From Alkalimonas collagenimarina (GTDB lineage: Bacteria; Pseudomonadota; Gammaproteobacteria; Enterobacterales; Alteromonadaceae): a stretch of 49,723 bases of DNA. The stretch lies in assembly GCF_030717845.1 (NCBI RefSeq), contig NZ_JAUZVZ010000028.1, forward strand, positions 1 through 49,723. Reading direction: 5' to 3'. Under the pieces are notes generated by a model, which did no database searches, had not been told where the DNA came from, and saw only the letters and a program-made list of their open reading frames with translations. Position numbers and translations under genes: made by a program. This document shows, one piece after another, positions 1-5,465 of this stretch (positions are counted from its first letter, which is position 1; every line of letters starts with the position of its first letter).

Positions 1-70
1 GGTGGTTTTCTGGTTACGTCATGCACCAAAAATGTTAGTGAGCTTCCACTGAAAAAATTCTGAGGGTGAA

Positions 71-613
71 ATGGGAAAAGTATATCAACGAACCACTCGC
101 TACAAATGCATGAAAGAAATCTACTGTCAAGGAAAGGCGTTTGGGGAAGCAGGTAAGGTTTTGATTGAATCTGAAGATAATAATTTTTTTGTTCCAGGCA
201 TGATAAATATTTGTCTATCAGCAGAGATATTTCTTAAGTCAATAAATGCCTCTATGACTAACCTGGAAGATGAGATAGAAGTAAACGGAACTACAGTTTA
301 TCAAGGCAGGGATGAAACATTAAAAATTTTACCGAGCGGCAAAGGCCATGCCCTCAGTAAATTATTTGATGGCTTGCCAGAGGATATTCGAAATGAAATA
401 ACCCAGTATGCAAGGCAGGAAAAGTATGAAGGATCTGTCTCCGAGGGGCTAAAAAAATATGATGATGTATTTGTTGAGTGGCGTTATATATATGAGAAAA
501 ATGACCCAAAAAGCCTAGGAACACACCCTCTATTTAAGATTGTGAATGCAGTCATTAGATACTGCGAGGATAACCTTAATAAAGTTATTGATTGTTCTGC
601 AAATGAAGTTTGA
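71..613 (+). CDS. HEPN-like hypothetical protein, integron cassette
   Basis: A 180-residue soluble protein that I do not recognise with certainty. It has a pattern reminiscent of HEPN-type proteins: an N-terminal helical part with LSAEIFLKSI near residue 50, a GHALSKLFDGLP segment near residue 93, and EWRYIYE near residue 137. The canonical HEPN RNase motif R-x4-6-H is not evident, so nuclease activity should not be assumed. The ATG is preceded by a GAGGGTG ribosome binding site. The gene is AT-rich compared with the chromosomal genes further right, and an attC-like site (631-741) starts 18 bp after its stop codon, as expected for an integron cassette. No role can be assigned from sequence alone; an accessory or defence-related function is speculation. 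Confidence 0.6.
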   Translation: MGKVYQRTTRYKCMKEIYCQGKAFGEAGKVLIESEDNNFFVPGMINICLSAEIFLKSINASMTNLEDEIEVNGTTVYQGRDETLKILPSGKGHALSKLFDGLPEDIRNEITQYARQEKYEGSVSEGLKKYDDVFVEWRYIYEKNDPKSLGTHPLFKIVNAVIRYCEDNLNKVIDCSANEV

Positions 614-630
614 TGCTAAGGCGTTCCAGC

Positions 631-741
631 ACCTAACAATCGCAATCAGGCGGAAATATTTTCCGTTCCTTGTTTTGCGGTTTACGCTACGCTACCGTAA
701 AACAATCCACTCCAATATTCCGCTGTTGCGGGGCGTTACGC
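631..741 (+). repeat. attC-like cassette recombination site 1
   Basis: The R'' core ACCTAAC (631-637) and R' core GTTACGC (735-741) bound a 111-bp imperfect palindrome. The arm CGCAATCAGGCGGAAATATT pairs with AATATTCCGCTGTTGCG, and TGTTTTGCGGTTTA pairs with TACCGTAAAACA around a short loop. This is the typical single-strand-foldable attC layout. R' deviates from GTTRRRY at one base. The stop codon of the inverted toxin gene (736-738 on the other strand) lies inside R'. Confidence 0.75.
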
Positions 742-1035
742 GCCAAGTATCGGATTAACATCCATACTCTTATGAAGAATTCGGATGATTTTAATTTGTT
801 GACTGCCGATCTGTTGATAAAAGATGACATGGCTACCGTGAGGAAATTTTCGATATTCTTCTCTGATTTCATCGCATGTTTTACCGATGTCGGGGTTTTC
901 AGCTAAAAGCCAAAATGAATCATCAAATTGTTTTAAATAAATATTTCGTTGCTCTTTTCCCCAGCGACGCTGGGTAAATAATGCGATATCTTGTAAATCG
1001 GCTTTAGCAGCAACGGTGAGATTAAATGGCTTCAT
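736..1035 (-). CDS. ParE/RelE-superfamily toxin
   Basis: A 99-residue toxin of the ParE/RelE fold. Family features visible are the N-terminal FNLTVAAKADLQDIALFT strand-helix, WGKEQRNIYL, the NPDIGK turn and the basic C-terminal part with IIRILHKSMD. ParE members usually poison gyrase and RelE members cleave mRNA; the sequence alone does not decide, but the RILHxxMD ending and ParD-like partner favour ParE. Its start codon overlaps the antitoxin stop by 4 bp, so the pair is translationally coupled. The pair runs opposite to the neighbouring cassettes, consistent with its own promoter. The stop codon falls within the attC R' core at 735-741. Confidence 0.85.
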   Translation of the reverse strand: MKPFNLTVAAKADLQDIALFTQRRWGKEQRNIYLKQFDDSFWLLAENPDIGKTCDEIREEYRKFPHGSHVIFYQQIGSQQIKIIRILHKSMDVNPILGA

Positions 1036-1274
1036 CGAGAGTTTTGATTATCAAGTTCATTGATAAAGCTATCTAGGTCATAATCCGAGTCACCGCTTTG
1101 TTCACCTTCGACAAGTAGTTGACGAAGTGTATGTAGTTTAGTTTCTTGGTTTTCGAGTAAGCGTAGTGCTGAGCGAATAACTTCACTCGTTGAGCCGTAA
1201 CGCCCACTTTGGATCTGGCTTGTAATGAAGCCCTCAAAGTGTTCTCCAAGGGTGATGCTAGTGTTCTTGGCCAT
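1032..1274 (-). CDS. ParD-type ribbon-helix-helix antitoxin
   Basis: An 80-residue antitoxin. The N-terminal strand MAKNTSITLGEHFEGF followed by SGRYGSTSEVIRSALRLLE (around residues 26-44) is the classic ParD/CC2985 ribbon-helix-helix DNA-binding domain. The acidic C-terminal tail would wrap the toxin. I chose the ATG at 1274 because the RHH domain begins there and GGAGAA lies just upstream; the reading frame extends further but into promoter sequence. It likely neutralises the downstream toxin and represses its own promoter through the inverted repeat at 1299-1315. Confidence 0.87.
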   Translation of the reverse strand: MAKNTSITLGEHFEGFITSQIQSGRYGSTSEVIRSALRLLENQETKLHTLRQLLVEGEQSGDSDYDLDSFINELDNQNSR

Positions 1275-1295
1275 GTGCAGTTCTCCGAGTACCAA

Positions 1296-1323
1296 AATAT
1301 ACCTAATTATGGTATCAAGTAAA
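1296..1323 (-). promoter_or_regulatory. Promoter and operator of the toxin-antitoxin cassette
   Basis: On the minus strand a -35 TTTACT (1318-1323) is followed after 16 bp by a -10 TATATT (1296-1301), about 22 bp before the antitoxin start. The interrupted palindrome ATACC-n7-GGTAT (1299-1315) overlaps the -10 and spacer, a position typical of autoregulating RHH antitoxins. The operator role is inference. Confidence 0.5.
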
Positions 1324-1337
1324 TTTAAGAGCAAGGC

Positions 1338-1429
1338 GCACAACAAACAAATTTTATCGCCAGTAAAAAGCGCTGGCTGCGACGTTAACCCGCTGCGCGG
1401 CTTTTCGGCCGCTGCTGGCAGCGTTATAC
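1338..1429 (+). repeat. attC-like cassette recombination site 2
   Basis: R'' GCACAAC (1338-1344) and R' GTTATAC (1423-1429) bound 92 bp of imperfect palindrome, with CGCCAG-type sequence on the left facing CTGGCAGCG on the right and a GC-rich centre. Together with site 1 it defines an excisable cassette at 736-1423 that holds the whole toxin-antitoxin unit. Confidence 0.7.
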
Positions 1430-1448
1430 ATCACTAGAGGAACATCTT

Positions 1449-1745
1449 ATGAACAAGGATGAGGTTGAAGCTCATTTAGTTTTTAATAAAATACAAAAGA
1501 AGCAGGCGCTTTCAGAAGAGTTTGAAAGGCTGCGTCCAAATTGGAAAGGTAGCGTAATCAGATTTGCTAGCATGTTTTTAGGCATGGCTTTTTTGATATG
1601 GATGTATCCAGAAATCATGCAGCAACCAATATTGTATGTTTTTTTAATTCTTATATTTGGTCTGAGTTCAGAATTGCATGCTGAAAGCAAAAGAATTAAC
1701 AAGCGCATAGATGTGCTTCATAAGTTGCTAAAAGATGATGCATAA
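1449..1745 (+). CDS. Small two-helix membrane protein, cassette ORF
   Basis: A 98-residue unknown protein. A charged N-terminal helix (residues 1-30) is followed by two hydrophobic segments (about 37-53 and 57-73) and a charged C-terminal helix containing ESKRINKRIDVLHKLL. This gives a membrane hairpin with coiled-coil-prone ends facing the same side. AGAGGAA lies 8 bp before the ATG. The last sense codon and stop codon lie inside the attC R'' core GCATAAC (1740-1746), so gene and recombination site overlap. AT-rich composition and position between attC-like sites mark it as a cassette gene. No function is proposed. Confidence 0.6.
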   Translation: MNKDEVEAHLVFNKIQKKQALSEEFERLRPNWKGSVIRFASMFLGMAFLIWMYPEIMQQPILYVFLILIFGLSSELHAESKRINKRIDVLHKLLKDDA

Positions 1746-1768
1746 CACATATGAGCCCACTCGGAGTC
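1740..1768 (+). repeat. 5' part of an interrupted attC-like site (site 3)
   Basis: R'' GCATAAC (1740-1746) is followed by ACATATGAGCCCAC, but no matching R' follows within the usual attC length. Candidate partners lie beyond the IS: GTTAGGC (3429-3435, paired with CTATGGGCTTAT in complement) or GTTATAA (3407-3413). The site therefore seems split by the insertion. Confidence 0.5.
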
Positions 1769-2212
1769 AATAGGTAAAACCGCTCTTCTGGCCGCGCTAG
1801 CGGCCAGGTATTTGTCCATCAGCAAGATAGACTGCTTCATCTGTCATCATGGTTGCCAGGCGATAGCCTGCAACAAACACATATCGGGGCTCTCTTACCT
1901 CATGCTCAATGAGCGCCTGCTGATTTCAGCATCCTTGCTGACAGCAGGGGCACCAGACATTCATCGGTTAACCTGTTGCTGGCGCTATTCAAGGCGTCGG
2001 GCTTAAAGCCAGTTAGTTTCAGGCTCAGCACAGGTGCAAACCATCTTGCTGATGGTAATGCGCGGCGGCAAGGTGTCTAATCAAGGCCATTTGGCTACGG
2101 CAGTGTGCCAGAAAGCGGGGGATTCAGCTTTATTGCTAAGGGTTACCCAACCATCATTTGAGCATCAGCCATGGTGTTCCAGTTAGACGTTCAGCTCACC
2201 TTGTCCCGCGAC
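1747..2212. other. 466-bp gene-free region downstream of the IS110 transposase
   Basis: No convincing gene is present. It contains a near-perfect 20-bp GC-rich palindrome (1788-1807, CTGGCCGC-GCTA-GCGGCCAG), a perfect 13-bp inverted repeat CCATCAGCAAGAT (1816-1828) facing ATCTTGCTGATGG (2043-2055), and a pair of attC-like cores GTCTAAT (2073-2079) and GTTAGAC (2182-2188). It may encode the guide RNA of an IS1111-type element, or be older cassette debris; the sequence alone does not decide. Confidence 0.45.
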
Positions 2213-3256
2213 TTAACCGGCTAGGAAGCATTTTTCATCGAACACCTTCTGATTTTTCAGCATGTAGTACACGCAGCGGCCTACTTTATGGGCCAGAGCG
2301 GACAGAGCTTTCGCTTTGCTCATACGCTTTTGTAATTTGAGTAAGTGGGCTTTGGCTTTGTCGTTACCGCGCAGATAAAGCACGGCAATCTCACCGAAGG
2401 CCCACTTCAGATGGGCATTGCCGATTTTATTGCCTTGGGTGCCATAACTTTTACCAGCCGATTCGGCTTTGCATTTAATCAGCCGGCTGTATGAAGCAAA
2501 GTCCTGTACCGTGTTAAAGCGGGCGATATCACCAATCTCATACAGAATGGTGAGTGCCAGAATGCGACCAATACCGGGGAAACTGGTGAGAATGTGATAG
2601 TCACTACCACTATGATGTTTCGCATGCTTTTCAATGAAACATTCAACGGAGCTGAGTTCGTGTTTGTAAAACGCGATAATATTAAGGTCGAGGTCGATAT
2701 TGCGTTGTACACAATCATCGTCAAAGCGGTTTCGCATGGCTTTACGTGCAAAGTCATACCGCAAGTTCAGATCCATTGGCGGCAAATTGTATTGGCTGGT
2801 CGTGTTTTTGACGTGCGCTTTTAAATCTGCACCGTGACGGACGATACGGGTTCGACGGCGCAATAAGTCACGGGCAGCGCGCATTTCTGGTGGATAAACA
2901 TAGGCCAGGGGAAAGTTACCGCCACGGATAAGGTGAGCGATTTTATAGGAATCAATGCGATCGTTTTTGGCTTTGCCGCCATGGATGGCCTTCATGTATA
3001 AGGCATGGCCAAGAATGAAATCGATACCATGTTCAGCACAAAAGTCGCTCACCCAATACCAGCAGTGCATGCATTCAACACCAACAACAATATTGCCGAT
3101 GTAAGGTGCTAATAAATCGAGCAAAGGTTCTGGAAATGCTTTGATTTCACGGTGTATGATGGTGTCACCATCAGCATTCAGAATGCAGACGTACAAAGAG
3201 CGGGCATGCAAATCAATTCCACAATAGTACGGATGTTGTGTAGTATAAAATTTCAT
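2213..3256 (-). CDS. IS110-family DEDD transposase
   Basis: A 347-residue transposase. The N-terminal RuvC-like DEDD domain shows CGIDLHARSLYVCIL (first Asp near residue 14), VGVECMHCWYW (Glu near 60) and AKNDRIDSYKIAHLI (Asp pair near 97-101). The C-terminal Transposase_20 domain shows SFPGIGRILALTILYEIG followed by a conserved serine in KAESAGKS and GNAHLKWAF. Both halves are complete, so it is probably functional. GGAG lies 7 bp before the ATG at 3256. It would recombine the IS using a structured RNA from a flanking non-coding region. The placement between two attC half sites suggests the IS1111-attC subgroup, but subgroup assignment needs the ends. Confidence 0.93.
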   Translation of the reverse strand: MKFYTTQHPYYCGIDLHARSLYVCILNADGDTIIHREIKAFPEPLLDLLAPYIGNIVVGVECMHCWYWVSDFCAEHGIDFILGHALYMKAIHGGKAKNDRIDSYKIAHLIRGGNFPLAYVYPPEMRAARDLLRRRTRIVRHGADLKAHVKNTTSQYNLPPMDLNLRYDFARKAMRNRFDDDCVQRNIDLDLNIIAFYKHELSSVECFIEKHAKHHSGSDYHILTSFPGIGRILALTILYEIGDIARFNTVQDFASYSRLIKCKAESAGKSYGTQGNKIGNAHLKWAFGEIAVLYLRGNDKAKAHLLKLQKRMSKAKALSALAHKVGRCVYYMLKNQKVFDEKCFLAG

Positions 3257-3406
3257 TGGGTCTTCTCCTTTTTGGTTTGGTCGCCTTCCAGCTTAGCCAA
3301 TCTGGCTGGGCTGGGGGAGAAGGCTCAATGATTATCAAGGCGCTATTGTCGCCAATCTCGCGGCTGGTTCGACTTACGCTGGGCTTCAGCCTCTCCAAAG
3401 CTTTGC

Positions 3407-3435
3407 GTTATAAGCCCATAGTCTTAAGGTTAGGC
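3407..3435 (+). repeat. 3' part of the interrupted attC-like site
   Basis: GTTATAA (3407-3413) and the perfect GTTRRRY match GTTAGGC (3429-3435) lie just before the next small ORF. GTTAGGC is complementary to the R'' core at 1740-1746 at six of seven positions, and the adjoining CCCATAG pairs with TATGAGC on the other side. Which of the two is the true R' is not settled. Confidence 0.45.
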
Positions 3436-3443
3436 TCATCTCT

Positions 3444-3626
3444 ATGAAAAATATTATATTCTGTGGTGTTTTTACTGGACTAGGTTCAGCCATTTACCAA
3501 ATCGTAGCCCACGGATTTAGTGGAATGGATTTGTATCGAGCTATTTTTACTGGCTTATTTGTTATGCTCGTTTATGGTCTTTATGCTGGTTTTAAGTGGA
3601 TCATGTCAGAAGATAATGAAGCGTGA
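3444..3626 (+). CDS. Small two-helix membrane protein, cassette ORF
   Basis: A 60-residue unknown protein. Two hydrophobic segments (about residues 3-24 and 31-53) separated by HGFSGMDLYRA give a short membrane hairpin, ending in an acidic tail SEDNEA. The ATG lies 9 bp after a consensus attC R' core, the usual spacing of cassette genes, although no strong ribosome binding site is visible. No family is recognised. Confidence 0.5.
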   Translation: MKNIIFCGVFTGLGSAIYQIVAHGFSGMDLYRAIFTGLFVMLVYGLYAGFKWIMSEDNEA

Positions 3627-3775
3627 GCATGCTTTATCTGATACTTGAAACACGGGCAATGAAATCATGAAAGTACCTGGAACCACTATTTGGGTTAATC
3701 CATCTAATGATGGTTGTATATATGCTGGCATGAAGTTACATATTCTGAGTGTTTACTTTTTTGCGGGAACCAAGT

Positions 3776-4183
3776 ATGGCCTTACATTTAAAAGAAGTTG
3801 ACGGCATTGCCATAGAAGCTAAACATAAGGCTTCTTGCCATTGTGGTTCTGTTGAATTTGAGCTTGACCTGCCTGATGGTTTAATTGATTTGCGTCGCTG
3901 TGACTGCTCACTTTGCCGAAGAAGAGGTGCAATTGCAGCGTCAATTCCGCTTTCTGGTATCAAAATTTTAAAAGGTGAAAGCCTGCTGAAGCTCTATCAA
4001 TTTAATACAAAAACAGCCAAGCATTACTTTTGTAGCCACTGTGGTATCTATACGCATCATCAACGCAGGTCAAACCCGACCCAGTATGGTTTTAATGTCG
4101 CATGTCTTGAGGGCATTAATCCTTTAAAAATACCTAATGTGCCTACTTATGATGGTGTCAACCATCCTGCAGATCGCAAATGA
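3776..4183 (+). CDS. GFA-family (glutathione-dependent formaldehyde-activating-like) protein
   Basis: A 135-residue zinc-binding protein of the GFA/CENP-V fold. The metal ligands typical of the family are all present: ASCHCGSVEFE near residue 18, RRCDCSLCRRRG near residue 42, and FCSHCGIYTHHQ near residue 82. The tail GFNVACLEGINP is also typical. The family is named after a formaldehyde-glutathione enzyme, but most members have no proven substrate. I chose the ATG at 3776 because GGGAA lies 6 bp upstream and family similarity begins there. It may be the last cassette or the first gene of the flanking chromosome; ACATAAC after its stop resembles an attC R'' core, but no R' partner was found. 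Confidence 0.88.
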   Translation: MALHLKEVDGIAIEAKHKASCHCGSVEFELDLPDGLIDLRRCDCSLCRRRGAIAASIPLSGIKILKGESLLKLYQFNTKTAKHYFCSHCGIYTHHQRRSNPTQYGFNVACLEGINPLKIPNVPTYDGVNHPADRK

Positions 4184-4234
4184 CGCTACATAACAAACCA
4201 CGGCATTTGGGGCGCTAGCTCTTATGGAGGATCT

Positions 4235-4978
4235 GTGCGCAAAGCTTTCATCGTAGTATTTATTTTTGCTGTATCGTTGGTGCTTATCGGGGGCATATTT
4301 CAGAGACACGCACTTGCCTGCGATTTACTTCCGCTCATGAATTACCAGCGGCTCACTAGCGAGGTATTTCTTGCGGCTGACTTTGCTGAACCGCAAGCTC
4401 AAATCATAAGCGAACTTATTGAATCGGCTTCTGAGCGAATGAGTGATGTTTATGGTAAACCGATATCGAAACCGCGATTTGTGATTACTGCTGACACTCA
4501 AAATGCTGCCCATTGGGGGGCAAATGAGACGGCTTCGATGCACCGAATGCCTTGGCGAGCTTGTGTCATCATTGGCCCTAAAGGCCTGAACGTTGATGTG
4601 ATTGCCCATGAGTGGCTCCATGCCGAAATCCAACATCGGGTTGGTTTCTTTCGTTTTCTAAAGGAAGTTCCTGTATGGTTTGATGAAGGGGCTGCACTTA
4701 CACTCGATTACAGAGAGCCGTTTTTACCTGAAAATATAGACCTCTCCGATGACGTTGTTACTGCGGTAAAAGAGCTGAAAAGCGGCAAAAGCTTTTTTTC
4801 AAATAACATTAGGCAAAACTATCAAGCATCACGACTAGCTGTAGAGCCTTTGATACGTTCAGATCAGTTTTTCAATGACCTTGAGAAAATTGCGTCTGGG
4901 GAGTCATTTGAAAATGTGTTTTTAAACGCTAACGCGTCGGCTGTACTGAAGCGTAATGTATTAGAGGAAAGGAAATGA
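4235..4978 (+). CDS. Membrane-anchored gluzincin-like metallopeptidase, hypothetical
   Basis: A 247-residue protein with an N-terminal membrane segment or signal peptide (residues 4-22). The zinc-binding motif HEWLH is at residues 125-129, followed by WFDEGAAL at residues 148-155, in which the Glu is the likely third ligand. This arrangement is that of gluzincin peptidases. Remaining sequence shows no family I can name. The start is GTG with a strong GGAGGA upstream. The next gene starts directly at its stop codon, indicating co-transcription. Substrate unknown; localisation outside the cytoplasm is inferred from the N-terminus. Confidence 0.65.
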   Translation: MRKAFIVVFIFAVSLVLIGGIFQRHALACDLLPLMNYQRLTSEVFLAADFAEPQAQIISELIESASERMSDVYGKPISKPRFVITADTQNAAHWGANETASMHRMPWRACVIIGPKGLNVDVIAHEWLHAEIQHRVGFFRFLKEVPVWFDEGAALTLDYREPFLPENIDLSDDVVTAVKELKSGKSFFSNNIRQNYQASRLAVEPLIRSDQFFNDLEKIASGESFENVFLNANASAVLKRNVLEERK

Positions 4979-5296
4979 GTGCTGTACCAGGCCGCTATGA
5001 GTCAGCTTAACACATCAACGATAGCCATTCTTTCGGGGGCGGCGTCTGTCGTGGTCGGTTTAGTCGCTTTTGCGTTAAGCTGGAACTTGTGGGCGTTGTG
5101 GGGTGGCCCTATGCCGGGCGCTCAGGTGTTACTTTTTCCCGGCAATTTGTCGTTGGTTTATGTGTGGCATCCACTTTTTACTGAAGAAGTGAACTTCTGG
5201 CCTAAGCTTGCGCTACAAATGTTTGGGCAGTTTACTCTGGTCGCATCTGTTGTTGCTGTAGCCACCAAGGCTATTAGACGATGGCGCAGCGCATAA
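4979..5296 (+). CDS. Small membrane protein, hypothetical
   Basis: About 100 residues with two hydrophobic segments (roughly residues 15-41 and 76-96) and a basic end IRRWRSA. The first possible start is a GTG directly after the stop codon of the upstream peptidase; ATG at 4997 is the alternative and begins MSQLNTSTIAILSG. Coupled translation with the peptidase gene is likely. No recognised family. Confidence 0.5.
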   Translation: MLYQAAMSQLNTSTIAILSGAASVVVGLVAFALSWNLWALWGGPMPGAQVLLFPGNLSLVYVWHPLFTEEVNFWPKLALQMFGQFTLVASVVAVATKAIRRWRSA

Positions 5297-5465
5297 GCCA
5301 GACAGGTTCAAGGCTCAATAGCCGCGTGATTGTTGCCAGCCTGACTATGGGTGCTTTACTTAACACTTTAACCCAGCAATTCACAGATTTACCGCATTGA
5401 AACTGGTCCTGTACGGTTGGTTCTGGTAGCTTAGTTTTACTCTGTGCTAACAACAAGACCAAGCC

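Larger units (their letters stand above)
1747..3406 (-). mobile_element. IS110-family insertion sequence inside an attC site (outer limits)
   Basis: The element carries one DEDD transposase gene on the minus strand. The coordinates are outer limits set by the flanking attC core sites; the exact ends were not resolved. Weak facing repeats GCCCACTCGGAGTC (1755-1768) and GACTTACGCTGGGC (3369-3382) share only their outer 5 and inner 4 bases. IS110/IS1111 elements are known to encode a structured guide (bridge or seeker) RNA in a non-coding flank, and the IS1111-attC group is known to target integron attC sites. Both fit the layout here. The non-coding part is long on the 3' side of the transposase (about 460 bp). 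Confidence 0.65.

Noticed and set aside
10-40. GTTACGT and GTTAGTG at the window edge as the preceding attC R'
   Set aside because: The rest of the site lies outside the window, so it cannot be tested.
1812-2006. 64-codon open frame in the IS flank
   Set aside because: Starts at TTG without a binding site, shows no family-like pattern and lies in a repeat-rich non-coding segment.
1755-3382. Facing repeats as definite IS ends
   Set aside because: GCCCACTCGGAGTC and GACTTACGCTGGGC agree at only 9 of 14 positions, too weak to define termini.
3667-3801. 44-codon open frame before the GFA gene
   Set aside because: No ribosome binding site, no recognisable pattern, and it overlaps the better supported GFA start in another frame.
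4190-4235. ACATAAC after the GFA gene as an attC R'' core
   Set aside because: No R' partner or arm complementarity within 150 bp; at most a degenerate remnant.
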